Source of the DNA: Setoptus koraiensis
Taxonomy: Eukaryota; Arthropoda
Direction of reading: 5' to 3'
Length of the DNA stretch: 64,000 nt
Assembly (NCBI GenBank): GCA_048013815.1
Contig: CM106586.1
Span: forward strand, 10,912,001 to 10,976,000
Position numbers and translations under genes: made by a program
Notes under the pieces: generated by a model
Told to the model about the DNA's origin: nothing
The model's input: the letters and a program-made list of their open reading frames with translations, nothing else
Database searches by the model: none
Shown: in pieces, positions 44,490-58,845 of the stretch
Position numbering within the stretch: the first letter of the stretch is position 1
How the letters are laid out: every line of letters begins with the position of its first letter

Positions 44490-47000
44490 TTATAGCTTCT
44501 TTAGCGTATAGTTGAGCGTAATGACTAACAACATGATCAGTATTACCATATATATCAGCATACCGAATATGGAATACACTGCGCCTTGTTGATCTATACC
44601 CATGTGGTGTAACATTAATGATTGATATTGCTCACATGTTGGACCCATGAAGTGGCCTGAATTCATCATATTGGCGAGGTCATTTGCATAATTTCGTACG
44701 TGATTTAGGCCGGTCGCTGGTAATTGAGAATTTTCTCCTCTTGATAGAGCGTTCTCGATATCGATGGAATCTAGCTTATAATTGATACTTTCTTCTACAG
44801 TATTTGGTACATCTACAAAACGGGCCTCATAGTTTTTCATGTAATACTCTAGATTTCGCTCACATTGGCACTGATTGTAGCCATATCGTATCAACAATAC
44901 TAGACTATTTCCCATTCGTAGAAATGAGCCCCGACAAATATATCTGATCACTGCCCAATTGATATCTTTCACTCTCACGGTCATGCCAGAAAGAAGATTC
45001 ATTGGTACTATTGTTGCTATGGTTGCGACTATCGCAGTCACCGGATATTCCGCTAGGATGCATCCTATTAAAGTTCCGGTTGTGCCACTGATTAATGACA
45101 TGAGGCCCACTACTACTGATGCCGCTAATATACGCCATCCTAGATAACCAATGGCATTTCCTGTTAATCCATATATGAGCATAAATGTCAACATTGGTAA
45201 CATAAAATCTCTTATAATTAACATACATACTGTTGCAACAACAACACCTGATGGTTCATACCAGCCATTGCGCACTTCTTTGATTAATCTTGGCATCATA
45301 ATTGGAAATATTAGAGAGGATACAACAGAAGTGCAACTAACAAAGGTCGATGAAGCTATAGCTATAGTTATTAGATTTACTCTCATGGAATCCACTTCCA
45401 ATAGTTTATCTTGGTAATATTTTAGGATTCCTTTCTCTTTGTCCACCATTGCCGCAATCGAGAGATCTTTGACAATTACCGGACAGAAATCGTAATGGCC
45501 TCTGCTGCTCCCATGAGGAGAATATTGTATCCATACTATAAGTAGAACATTGGATATGTAGAACAACAGAGAGTATAAGATGTGCATGGGATCCCTGATG
45601 AATGTCAGGCAGACATTTTTAACCAATAAATTTGTTTTGAACCAATAGCTACCCCGTGGAACATTTTGAATAGTAAGCTTGTCAACCCTAGGTGCCATTG
45701 TTAGTTCCTTAGTATTTCTTACCATTTGAGCTGCGTCAAGATAGATGCAATTTTCCTGCATCTTTTTACTAAATTGCTGTTGCTGATGGTTGCTCAAAAC
45801 TTCGACAACTTTTTCACCGTAAACATTTGAGGCGAGATCAAGCAGAAATGATGCAGGCGATTGATTTTCTTCTGCATGCTGAAACTTATCATGGTTCTTA
45901 GCGGATAAATTGTGTAACTTTATGAAGCTCTTAATCATGCTGACAGCATCTTTTGGTGGACCATCGTAGATAACTTTACCATAATTGCCCATAATATAAA
46001 CACGGTCAAATAGGTAGAAATTCTCAAATCCCGGCTGATGTATGGTCAAAACGATCGAAATAGATTTGTTGCCACTTTTTTTTGATTCTCTGCTAATCAA
46101 TTGTTTCAGCAACAACAGCAATTTCTTGCTAGTGTATGAATCTAGGCCCGAGGTAGGCTCATCCAACACAAGAAGGTCTGGATCAGACATTAACTCCTGG
46201 CCTATTGATGTCCGCTTATATTCTCCACCTGAAATCATGTTGCATCGAGTGTTAAGACAATCACCTAGATGCAACTTTTCACTTATCTTTTTTTTTCAGA
46301 GATAGGTTCGGAGTGGAAAGAGTAACGAACAGCTCATCAATAGCGTCTTCGACGGAACAGGATATCGGTGGACAGTTATAACCATGTCTTCAAATTGTAT
46401 GGTACTTACTCTTCTGACATTGGCCTCGTGATTAAACCCATTTGAGACATTCTTCATTCTACTGGCGAAATATAGACATTCTTTGACTGTCAGCGATTCA
46501 TTCAAGGAGTCCTTTTGTGGAATGAACGACATTGTCAAGCCCTCTCTATTGCACCTGTTGCCAATCAAATATATTTCACCAATACATCCCGTCTTCTTCC
46601 CGATCAAGGCATTCAATAGAGAGGTCTTACCAGCACCTGATGGGCCCAAGATGGCCATTATTTCATTCGAATTAGCCATACCATTAAGATTTTTGAAAAT
46701 AAGTCGACTTGTCTCTGGGTTATGATCGGCCACTAATGTTTGCCTTCTACCACTATTATCATGATGATTGATGATACCAGCCATGGTGAGTTTCATTCTT
46801 TTCAATATATGGGCCATGTCGACAGCTGGATTACCCACTTCATACGAAAGATCATTCCAAACGATGCTAAACGAATCGTTGTTAGTACGTGTGAAGACAG
46901 TTGGACTCGACTCGCATAAAATAGTGTCCAATTCATGTTCTATTTGCGAATCAGTCTTCCTGGCGAAGCTTGACAATACAACTTGTTGGTTGATGTCCAT
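44490..47000 (-). CDS. ABC transporter, ABCG (White) subfamily half transporter
   Basis: ATP-driven half transporter with the reverse ABCG order, nucleotide-binding domain first and six membrane helices last, expected to act as a dimer on lipids or xenobiotics. Two exons, 47000-46410 and 46286-44490, give 795 residues. Walker A GPSGAGKT lies at 119-126, the Q-loop at FIPQKDSL, the signature SGGEYKR near 216, Walker B LLVLDEPTSGLD near 235-246, and the H-loop at VLTIHQP. The membrane domain runs from about residue 440 to the end, with a final helix MLIYMVILIMLLVIT. The N-terminal extension of about 80 residues is longer than usual. The intron acceptor follows an A9 run, so the junction is less certain than the rest. 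No specific ABCG member can be named. Confidence 0.88.
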
Positions 47001-47210
47001 GATGTAGTTCGAAATTTTCTATTTATTATTGTTATAACTTGACTGAAATTGTCGCCAAAACTTTAAGAACTTATCACTAATTTAAATTTTCATTGTTCAA
47101 TACATTCAGCAAATTGAAGTAGCGCCGAAGTGTCGACAGTGACTATGTTCCATTTTGTATGACAAAAAAGAAAAAACCTGGAAACTGAAAGAGATAATAA
47201 AAGTGATGAA

Positions 47211-47243
<33 letters not shown>

Positions 47244-48771
47244 ATCTTGCTTGGCAAGCTTTCCTCCAGCCTCGATTCAATATTGCTGTTAGGAGTGCTG
47301 AAATAACTGCCTCGCTTGATTAACTGGAGAAAATTTATTATCGGTATAAAATAGCAATTGCTCGTTGATTAGCAAGGCGATAAATTGAGTGTTGTCTTGC
47401 GACGAAAGTATTGTGATACTGCTCCTTTCTAGAGTCATCGCGTCAGCTTTCGACAGATAGATAACCTTATACTTCGGATTCGCTGTGCTTCTTACTGTGA
47501 TTCTTTCTTTGAATCGCTTTCTTTGTATGTATCTTTCACAGTACTTAACTTCTCATCGGCCACTATAATTGAAGCAGAAAAATCTTTACTACTCAGATGC
47601 AAGCTAGAGTCCCAAACAATATTAGTACTCGTCACTAATCACGTGAATTGACATTGCCATAACACCTCCTGACTGATAAACCGAATGTGGATGTGATGAT
47701 GATGGGAGACAACTTCGAAACAGTGAACATTATAGGAACAAAAAACAGCACTTTTAAACTATCATCCAATGCCGAAATCTAGCATGATGATGATATACAA
47801 GATATTACTTATACTCCAAGAACTACCGAAAGTGACTCATTAATTCTTTAATTAGCATGATTGCGATTAAACGTCATTGTCGATTTGGTACAATTAGTGA
47901 TTTTATTTTTAATACAAGAGGCCTAATCGGTACTATACATGACTCACATTTAATTGTTCTAGTTTACAAAATAGTTCAGTAAAATAAAAATATAATCAAT
48001 TTCATACGATTGATATTCTTGATAGGTAACGAGTGCAATATGTGGGCAGTATATTTTACTGATGCGACTAACGAACATTTTGTTGCTTACTTTTTTTCTA
48101 AAATAAAATCCCTGGTTGACTAACAGTAAAATTTGTGTAGCTGTCAGCGATTTCCGGTAGCATCGTGATGTTTTCTAGTCAAGGCGTACGTTCCAACCCA
48201 TTCTTCTCAATTTTTTTCTTCTAAACACACATTCTAATTCAAATGAAGTACATGAACATATTATATTAGTAATTATATTTTCTCACTATGTAGATAAACT
48301 TGAAATTTCGATCCCGAAATTCATTTCTTCTCGTCTTGTTGATCACGAACATACACACATCTGAGTGTACAGCAGTCTTTGTTTGAGCATTGGCACAAGA
48401 GAGTAACAACAATAGTAAAGTCACCAGAATATTAGATGGCAGTGTGATTTTATTATCTTTCCTATCTCATAATATCACAAAATGACACATGATCATATTT
48501 ACAACAATTGGAATAGATATGGTGGCCTTCTGGGAATGGCTATTGCATGAACTCATGACAAGCCATCACCTAACTCGATAATCTTCATCAACCACCAGAA
48601 ATCTTATTACAAAATCATTCCATCGTGATAATAACAAAAAATAGTAAAGGTAGTGAAAGTTTCCATGGTTTCATGAGTATAGTAACAATATTAGGAGCAT
48701 ATTTAGTAGTTTTAGTGGCAGCACTAAAAACTGTAAGTTGCATGAGACACCGATGGACTACGATCAGTTTT
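47001..48771. repeat. Spacer with (CT)n; no gene seen
   Basis: A CT dinucleotide tract lies at about 47217-47243. The rest is AT-rich spacer containing the ABCG promoter side and the 3' flank of the MH2 gene. Confidence 0.55.
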
Positions 48772-51700
48772 TCAAAGGTTTTCCCACTCTCCGACGTATA
48801 ATTCACGCTGATGATGACTATGGTGATTGGCACTACTTGTAGGTGGTCCCATAAAAGATCCTTGATGTTCAATTGTGTTTGGGCCATGACCGCCAATTTG
48901 ATCATAGATGTCCAAACCATCGCTACTATTGGTGTAGGAAGGGTCAGAATCTAAATTATAAAGGGACGAATGTTGAATGAGTAAATTCCAGTTTAGATAA
49001 TCATGAGTCGTCGTAAGTTAACTACACAATGGAAATTAATCAAGCAATTTCATCTTTCATATGAAAATTGAACCATGCAAAGCATTGAGAGAGAATTCGC
49101 TATCAGCTAAGACACTCACCGTTCGAAGAATCATAGGTTCGATAAATTCCATCTACATTTGTCCTCTTATTTGTGTTATTTGCAATCATCTGATGTTGCA
49201 GCTTCGAGTTGCTATGCATAATCGCAGCTTGTTGCTTCGAAGGCGTTTGCACAACACAATTGCCGTATTGTTGCAATTGTTGCTTTTGTTGTTGTTTCAA
49301 GAGTGTTGACAGTTGCTGTTTATTGTTACGATTATTGTTGGCCGGTGTTGGCTTTGTATTATAAAATATTGGTGAAGTGACATGATTTCTGAATAGTGAA
49401 TTTAGGTAACCGCTTGAATTATGCTTTCTCATCTGAGGATGCCAATCAGCGTAATCGCTACTAGAACTGCTCGAATTGTTGCCATAAATACCAGATGAGG
49501 AACGACCAATATCATAGTTGACATTGGACATTGTTGTTGTGTTTAGTTGTTTATTATTCATAACGGTATTGATACCATTAATAGCATAATTGGATCGACG
49601 ATTATAGTCACGCGAACTAGTGTGATCGATGTTGTAACCTCCAACGCTGTACGGATTCTCATATTCATAACCAATATTTGATCTGCCGTCATTTTCAGGT
49701 GTCGGGTAGTAACGTTGCATTGAGGCCGACCTATACCTTGCTGAAGATGAATTGTTTCTATTACTTGAGGCAGGGGAATTTTGATTGGCAATACCTTTTT
49801 CATTTGTGTTGCTTGACGTTAATCTTGTGGGTCTACTATTATTACTAGCTAAGTTAGATCTTTGTTCCTTAGATCCACTCGGATCCCTTCTATCAGGTGA
49901 GTATGATCGGTGCTGCTGTTGCGATTTACGTGAGTAGTGGCGAGTACTAATATTTTGTGGGACTCTAGCTTGCAAACCTGAGTAGTAAAGATCTTCTGCT
50001 CCGAAAACAGGAAACGATAGGGGTGAAAAGAATGCGATTGATTAGGTGAAAAAATAATTATTGACAATAAGAAGAGTTGTCATGCTTAGTTAGGTGGTGT
50101 TGAAAGAGGACATAGACTCTTCTCTCTGAGTCAAAGAAATCCATCAAGTATAATGCAACCGACTTGTCTGACACAGATGACATGGTTCTGTTAGATTGGA
50201 GAGCAAATTATGTAAAGAGAGTGACTTACCCTTGGCTAATGATTTCTGTTTGTTATAGATTTGTTGCATGCATGATTTTGGCATCTGAAAATTAGAATCG
50301 ACAGAATATATATTCTCATCAGTTTCGTAATCAGGCGTCGGTATATCTAGATCATTAATGATTCCTACATTTCCGGAGCTCATAATGGCGACCTCGTCCT
50401 CATCCAAACCATCAACTACACTGTCTACATCGTCGGCATCATTCTCACGACAATTTGAATTATCTACGTCCTCCTCCACATTAGCGTAACTATCTTCGTC
50501 AGAGTTATTCGTGGTATTGTTACTTTTTGTTTTGTTTGAGGAGCTCTTCTGTGGCTTTAGACCATCACTAATCTTTTTGCTTTTACTTGATTTCTTCGCA
50601 TTCTTTTTGCCGGCTTTGTCGTTACTGACTGTGTTAACACTGGTCGCATCTGTTGCTTTGGGTCTTCCGCTTTGATTACCTACTAATTGATCACCCGATG
50701 CGCCGCTTGTTGTTGCCAAAGACGGACTGGACTTGCTGTTAGTCAGATCAGTCAATGGCAACTGCAAAGTATCTAAGAATCTATTCCTTCTTGTCTTTCT
50801 ATTCTTTTGTTGTTGACTAGCATCACCATCATCTTTGTTATTGTTGCTGTCGTTATTGTTGAACTTTTTGCTATTACCGTCAATACCGTTCCGTTGTGAA
50901 TTATCAGTTGCATAATTAGATACGTTTGTAGTTGATTTGGAGTGACTTTTCATAGCATGTGCGCGTGGGGGTAGCTTTGGTGGCACAATATTATTACTGC
51001 GATTTAGTGCATTAGTTGAATATTGATGATGTTGTGGCATCAATGATGCCGCAATAGAAGCTGAGCCATAAATATTATTGTTGCTACCGCTGCGATTTCC
51101 ACTCATACTAGGTTGCCCGTGGCCAACTGCTCTAGAGAGATGATGATTATATTGATTGTTGGTCGAGGATGAAGATCTGCCATTGTATTGATTAGATTGA
51201 TGGTGAACCCTATTAGACTGACTGCTATTAATTGTGGACATATTCCTAGTTGATGTGGTTCCATAATTGTTAGTTGATGATTTGCTGTCTGTAGAGGCAT
51301 TCGCTGGTATAGAGTAGGGATCTTCCTCTTTGTTGTTCTTTGAGAACTTGTGACCATTTGGTCCTTGTTTATGATCGAAAATCGATATAAAATTAGGCTG
51401 TGTCAAATGGTGTCCATTCGACATAATGTTGTCAAGATTGGCCGATGTATTGAAGCGCGACTCAAGCATCTCAATGGCTACAATGTTGATTACCATAATC
51501 CAACAAGGCAAATTGAGTATATCATTGGCGTCCGCCACGAGACTAATAATAGAGAAGCATTGTTGTTCCAATTTCTTTTTGTCAGGATAATGTCTACTCA
51601 ACTCGTGTGCGATATTAGCTTGGAACTTTTTCATGTCAAACAATAGATATGTTTTGTTATATTCAATTTTGCCATTAAGTTTTAAAATTTCATCAGAGAT

Positions 51701-52488
51701 GGCATGATCATTGTAATCGGCAGCGCTTGAGTGTGCCAACGATGGTGATAAGGTGTTGGCTGACATTTGGCCAGCATTATTATCATTTGTCTTACTATTG
51801 ATTTTGCCTGGTGGTATGTTAAGCTTACTACTGCCACCATTACTGCTGCCTGAACCACTTGATTGTTGTTGGTCAATAATGCTACCATTATGATTGTGTA
51901 ATTGATGTTGCCAACTTTTAACAAAGGCGTTTGATTTGCTGAATCTCATCACAATTATGTTGCCACTTTCATCCATGCGTATTCTAATGCCCTTGCCTAT
52001 TCTAGTTTTACATTCCTCTGTTATAGGATCCCTTTCGGGATTCTCAAAACTATTCAGTCCCAAACGGAATCCATCGAAGCTAAACTCGTAGGAGCCATCG
52101 ATGGATAGAACAGGCGTTCTAGCGTAGGCTTTGCCAATTCGCCTGTTGCGTTCCATAATGATAAGCTTGCACCAGATATCGTCGTCCAAGAAATTCCATT
52201 TGTTGTAGATTTCTGACAAGTGGTCCTGTATGTCGGAGTAAATATAAACGAGATAAAGGAGATATAAATAGAAATAGAGGGCGTTGATTAATAATAGCCA
52301 AGTACATAATGCATATAATGTTACCGATAGAACGGGTCAGAAATAATAATGAAACAGTATCATACAACTTGTGCAGACATAATCAATTTTGGCCCAACAT
52401 TGATCATGCCCACAGTATTGTTTTCCACTGCACTGGGGCTAGCTGCTAAATGTTCACGATGAACGACTGTATATGTTGGATGCATCAT
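48772..52488 (-). CDS. exp: Expansion-like atypical MH2-domain protein
   Basis: Four minus-strand exons, 52488-52366 (tentative), 52225-50230, 49995-49120 and 48950-48772, keep frame (phases 0, 1, 1) and give about 1057 residues. The N-terminal 270 residues carry an MH2 fold. WCKLIIMERNRRIGKAYA, VLSIDGSY, FRLGLNSFEN-R, RIGKGIRI, and a later CWIMVINIVAIEML align with Smad MH2 landmarks. No MH1 domain or C-terminal SSXS is present. This matches Expansion, the arthropod atypical Smad needed for tracheal tube shape. The long remainder is Ser/Asn/Gln-rich with an acidic patch and a conserved-looking end ELYVGEWENL. Starts at 52407 or at MSAQV (52380) are alternatives. Confidence 0.8.
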
Positions 52489-52871
52489 GCACCAGCGGCA
52501 CGATCTGTCCAGTGTACAGTTGAGCACAGCTTAATTGAGTGTAATGCCACCCATATCATGTGGTATGTGGGCCGCATACCAGACGCAACCTATATCGACA
52601 CCACTTAGGTGCTTTGCGCAGGCTCGTGCCGCCATCTTGTTCGAATTGGTTAATTGGACGTGTTTGTGTAGCATTGTGTGCGAGGACGAATTGGAGCCAC
52701 TGAAAGTATGCCAACCGAGCAGACGCACGCTGTCTGGGCGCAACAAAAAGTTCGCTGAGACAAGCGAAGTGAGAGCTGTATCAGAATACCCACTGGGCCG
52801 CTGTACGAGGGCGCCATGGGCAGGGCTGGTTAGGCGCAATTAAAACCAACTGGGTACTGGTGGGTATCACG

Positions 52872-52932
52872 GGCGTGATCCAGTGCGGTGGTTGGCGTGA
52901 TCCAATCTGGCGGTTGGCGTAATCCAATAATC
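52872..52932. repeat. 22-bp tandem repeat, about 2.6 copies
   Basis: Units start at 52872, 52894 and 52916, each with GGCGTGATCC or GGCGTAATCC followed by a GGCGGTT-type end. They lie about 400 bp upstream of the MH2 gene start. Confidence 0.7.
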
Positions 52933-55900
52933 AATTACGACTGGTCGACCGAAAATTAATAAAAACAACAACAATATTAACGGCAATAATAATCGCCATC
53001 ATCATCAAGCGTCATAATCCAGTTAAAATGACGAAGGCAAAAAAGCAGGCACACCAACACACAAAGTGATAATAAAATCAAAATAAAAAAGAAAAAATGG
53101 AGTAGCGAGGAATAAAATGAGGGCCATGTCCAGTCGCTTGCCCACAGCAATAACAATAACACGAATGGTCTTGTTTGAAGGATAAGGGATAACAGCAAAA
53201 ACGCTAAGAAAGAGAAAGTAGCACCATGGCACAATGCAACAACAATATGGTGTTGAATTATCACAACTTCTTATAACTAATACGATCACACAAGCATCCG
53301 TGACAGCAACAGCAACGAGATAAGCAACAGCCAGCAACAATAACAAGAGGGAACGCTTCTTGCTTTTGTTTACGTCACCACCGTTGTTGTTGTCCACCCG
53401 CCAGACAGGTAGCCTGCCGCCGGCTGAACGGCCAGCAATATGGTTAGCCTGTCTAGCGGCCAGCTGAATCACAACGGCCGCTTCAGCTATCAGTCCAACT
53501 ACAAACGATAGGTCATGGTGTTGTGATAATGGTATTGTTGTTGTTGGCGTTGCTATTGGTGATGGTAGTGGCGATGGTGGTGGCGACGAGCGAATTGTTA
53601 TATAAAAACTACTTAACAACAAAATAGAATTTAATGGACCACTCCATTTCGGATAACACTAGTTGGTCAAACTAATGGACCAAACAAGATATAGTCGGGC
53701 ATAAAAGGCGCGCTCATGCCTGGCACACACTGTGGTAGAGGTGGCCAAGTGACCAATGCACAATACTCTGGTAGTGATATGATTTTTCTTGTCCATCGCC
53801 GTCAACAGCAGCGGCAATCATTCGCAAAAACAACAGCAGCAACGTTCGAAAAGGAGTTTGTAATTAAGACAATACACATGCACTTCATTAAACTATCAAT
53901 GAGCTGACAAAAGATGAAATGGATTTGTGTGAGCAACAAAACTCTCAACACAATTCCTTTTTATCCCGCTGTCCGATGTCCAGCGTCTTTGGCCAACGTC
54001 TCCTGGACTTATGTTTTTTTCATTTCTTCTTCATACACATCACATCTAGCAGCACATCAAATCAAATCACACTTTTCCCGCTTCTGCCAAGTCTAGTGAG
54101 CAAGTAGCGATTGTACCACCACTACTAGACAGTTGCGAGCGTGGGAAGGAGACACAGTTCAGTCGGATTCTCTCATCACATTTGATCAAATCTCAAGCTT
54201 TCAATCTTTTTACAGTCAACTACTAACTAGTTACAGTGGGGAGGACTATTAAATATATGAGATATGAACAGGCGACGACAACAAGATGACGAAACATGAT
54301 GATGTGTTGTAAAGAAGGGATCACTTTTAAGAAGGGGGTGCTGCCAATACTTAATGGCCGATAGCTCAAGCTGCAAGCCGATATTAACTGGAACAAGCAA
54401 CAGGTTAAACAAGGTAGAAAAGAAGAAAAAAGTACAAGTTTCTCTGCTTAGGATCGTTATAGTGGAATAGCTGATGAATATCATAACTCTATAGTTCGCT
54501 ATTCATTTCACTCATACATACGCATACGCATACGCACACACTCACACACACATATATATACATGATAAAGAGAAAATAGCTAAACCTACGGACAATTCAT
54601 TTTGAATCATCATCATCTGCTTATGCAGATATGGGCATGTAACTTTTCATCATGAGGGCTATCACCATCATTGGTGCACGCTTGACTGACCAGAGCAATT
54701 GGCAGAGTTGGCAAAACAGCGTTACCTGATGGTAAATGGACATCAACAGCAACTATAACTACAACACCTGATAGATATGCATATATTTCTTGCTCTTCCT
54801 GTTGTTGTTGTTGTTATGCTGTGTTGTGTTATGTCCTGACTGTTCACTACCAGCACCATTTGTCGATTTATGGTCGGCTACATGTGTATACTAGCACCGC
54901 GTAAAGAAGTAAGAGTGAGTATGAGCCAAGGGGAAATTTGTTAAATTGTGTGCAAGCCAGCATATGCGTTTGTTTAATCTAGCTCTCTTCTTATAACGCT
55001 TATATAATAATTGTGTTGTCAGTATGTCGAAGAAAGGCGAAATCACCCAAGTTTGATCTAGATGATGGCCATATCATTACTCATTTCATCTCCATTTCAC
55101 CGTTACATGGAAGATGATTATCTCTACCGGTCAAGCCATCAACAGCAGTCTGCAAGCCCATTGGAGTTTAACTGTGTTCAGTGTGCAACTAGGAAAAAGA
55201 AAATAATTAGCACAGTCAACAATAAAGTTCACGTTGATCTTGGCAAGGCCAATTGAAGTCCGTCTGTGATCATGATAATGGTGATAAGGTGGTAGGCACA
55301 CCGGGGTATGAGCAAAGCAGCAGACAATGAATGTGTCGACTCGTCCGGACCATAGGTTTTGTTGATGGTGACACCACACAGGTATGGTGCCAGCTACAAT
55401 TACCATTTGGACATGGGACTAGCCAGAACGACAGCAAACAAATAAGGAAGGATGTGCCTGTTTCGTTTCAACTCTGTTAGATTCGATCTTGCTCGGTAGA
55501 ATATGATTATACCAGGTGTTTTCAAATTGGACTCATGATTAGAAATATGCGCTTGATTAATCTGCTGATAAATCATCAATATTTGTTGCTGATTTATTTC
55601 AATCGTTTTTATAACTAGTTGCACCATCTAAACTCAAGTACACACAAACACAATTATAATAGAGCCGAGAATAGCAGCTTAATGAGCATTCGCATCGATT
55701 TAGAGCGCCCAAATTGTTAATGAACGAAGATGTGGCCTAGGCTAATAGTATCAAGTAACAACGATGATGATTTATTGCCTCAGTTCAAATAGATTTGATT
55801 TGTTGTTGGCTATTGTTGTTAATCATTAGCTAGACTATGCTGTATTGCAAGTAATCTGACACAACAACAATAATAATAGTCATCATCAATTTGAATCATG

Positions 55901-58297
55901 CCAGCTAGAAGCCTACTTAATGCAAATGGCCATTATTGCGTCACTCAGCGCCCAGGGGCTATATACTTGATGGAAGTGAGTTTTTGTTGTTTATATCTAG
56001 CTGTTGTTGTTGCTTTGTTGCTATCTGCAGAACATTCGATCATGTGGGAGTCATTCAAGACACATTGAAAGAAGCAGCAAGAGAAGAGGAGATGATCATC
56101 ATTATCGGAATCATTCAGGCGAGATAAAGACAGTGAGGGATTCTCACTGGGAATTCAATACAAATGAACAACAGTAACAACAAAAAATCACACACAATCA
56201 CTGGTTATTTTCTCTTCTCTATGTTTAATGCACCCGAGGCTCCCTAGTGTAACGATTGACCGCCAGGAGTCGCCTGGTTAAACCACATTGGAGTGTCAGA
56301 CATTACCCGGAACCATCACCACTCGACGTCAAATGGCCGTATAGTCGTGTAGTCGTATGATCGTATAGTATGGAAGAACCAATTTCATTATAGCCAAGTA
56401 GAACTGACTAGGAAATTCATTCAATCTGTGCCCAATCAACTAAATTAAGTTTGTCAAGCGATGACATTTGGTGGCGATTGTGGTGGCTGATTGTCAAAAT
56501 TAATTAATTCAAGTCACATTACATTACTATGACAAAGACCGAACGGGACAAACATACATGAGCCGAGAGTAGCTAGTTGAGCCCTCATCTAAGAACTCAT
56601 TTGAACTTGGACTCGTTGGGCTGTCTCTTTTGCGAGCGCAATAGGCATAAAAAAGAATTGACAGAAAGCGAGAGAGAAATCAAGAGGATCGTGAAGATGA
56701 TCCTACGAGGTGAGAATTTTAGCCTTGAAGTCACTGGGTGGCTTCTTTTTTTTTCGTTCTTCAAATGATAAAAACAGAGAGCGAGCCGGTAGAGACAATT
56801 GAAAAATACGCCAATTAGATACAGACGGGCAGACAGACAGACGTAGCGAGCGAAACCGTGGGAATGGCTTACAGAGAGATGGCTTTGTCTCTCATTGTAT
56901 CATCTCCAACTCTTTTTCCATGGCTAGGCCCAGCCAAGACACATTGACACTATCAATTGTTGTTGTTGCGAGCAAAGCCGTTATTTGTGTTCACCGTTTG
57001 ACCGTGATGACGGTGGTGGGCGAGAGCATTGTTTTGTCGCTGTCTTGGGCATTGTCTTACTAATGAATACTAGTAGCCTATTATAATAATTTGCTTTGTT
57101 GTTGGTGGTGGTGTTGTTAGCTCATGTTAGCTATCATCCATCAGCCGGGTATCATTTCGAGATCAATGAACAACAACAACAACAGCAACGAAGACGAAGA
57201 AGACGAAAAAAAAGAAAATTTTTCTTCTTTCAGTCACTTTCGTAACTCACCTTTCTCTCTGTCGACTTTTGTACGACTATTGATATCGAATGAATTCACG
57301 AACACAACAACAGGCCGGGCCAGAAAAGTAAAAGCGAAAGCAAAACAAACAACTGCTATAATAATAATCAAGTTCAAACGCTTGCGCGATGACAGACAAC
57401 GATATTAGTGGTGGGCACACTCAGGTGTACTATAAGTGGCCGTCGTATTTAAATCCAAATGGAAAACAAAACAGCTTACACAACAGGCGAACCGAAAGCT
57501 AAATCCGATCTACATATTTAGATCATCATTTCGTTTGCTGGCAACTGGCTCAACGGCTGGAAGACTGTAGCGGCTCGCTCACAATATCTGGCGACGATAT
57601 AACAACATGACGAGATGAGACCAGAACAACAGATAAGACAAACGCGCTGGCTAGATTACAGAGACAACGAGGCAGAGTTAACTGAACTAGCTAGCGAGCT
57701 GCTAAGACATTAACTGGCCAGTCAATGGCCTAAGTGTCTATGATTTATGATTGGCCGCTCGCTGGCTGGCTGGCTGGCTAGCTTGATACATGGACGCATG
57801 CACTTGACATTCGTGGCCAACAACAGCAACAACAACAGCGACTGGCTGATGATCATATTGTTAGCTCTTTTTGTCGTCGTCGTTGATAATCAACGTAAGA
57901 CGCACAGTTACATTGAGTCAATAGTCGGCTCACATGTACACCAAAAAGTGAGGCCAATCCCGGCGGTGGCGATAATTTGGTCTTGCCAACTGGTGAGAGG
58001 ACACGAGCTGGATTGCGATAGCTCGATAACTTTCTCTTTGCAGTGTCCACTGTTGAGTCTGTTTCTCGATCTCTGTTTGCAGTCAGTCAGCCATTTAGCT
58101 GCTAGAAATACTAGTTAGTGGTGGCGAGAAGTGAAAGGTGCGAGAGATAATTTTTGTTGGACACGCAAACCATTTAACTTGATGTGTACACAGGCTCAGA
58201 CTCATTCGTTTTAATGTAATCATGCCATTGTTAGTTTTTTAAAGTTGTTACCTAACTGTACACCACTGGCTCTGTCATGCAAGACACAACAGCAACT

Positions 58298-58401
<104 letters not shown>

Positions 58402-58643
58402 CAGCAATAGCGATATGCAAATGCACGCCATCTGTCAATTGGTGCCCGTCGGCCAGGAGGCGCCACCAGCCGGCAACGAATGACAGCTCGCTGAACAGGT
58501 TGCTCTGGTGAGACCGCTGTGACCACTGTCGTCGTTGGAGCCGGCGTTGTTGTAGCTGGCGTCGATTCTCATGGAATTCAATTCAATTGGAATTGCCGTT
58601 GTTGTCTTTTTGTTGTTATTGGCAATAATGTGTAACAAGCGAC

Positions 58644-58644
<1 letters not shown>

Positions 58645-58677
<33 letters not shown>
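58645..58677 (+). repeat. (AC)n microsatellite
   Basis: About 16 AC dinucleotides in an uninterrupted run. Confidence 0.9.
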
Positions 58678-58679
<2 letters not shown>

Positions 58680-58779
58680 GAACGTGCGTAACGAAATTAT
58701 TCTTATTATTATTATTGTTGTGATTGTGATTATTGTGATTATTGCAATTGTGATTATGTGACTGCGCGATTTAGATCAC

Positions 58780-58845
58780 ACAACAACAACAACAACAACA
58801 GCAACAACAACAGCAGCAACAACAACAACAGCGACGGCAACAACG
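58780..58845 (+). repeat. CAA/CAG mixed trinucleotide repeat
   Basis: ACAACAACA with interspersed CAG and CGA units. Confidence 0.85.

Noticed and set aside
52531-52843. Two 102-codon frames on opposite strands
   Set aside because: They mirror each other, show no domain, and lie just upstream of the MH2 gene start; more likely untranslated leader or promoter.
53023-53622. A 199-codon minus frame with hydrophobic stretches
   Set aside because: Composition is driven by CAA/CA-type repeats (Leu/Val/Ala runs), without a conserved segment or splice support.
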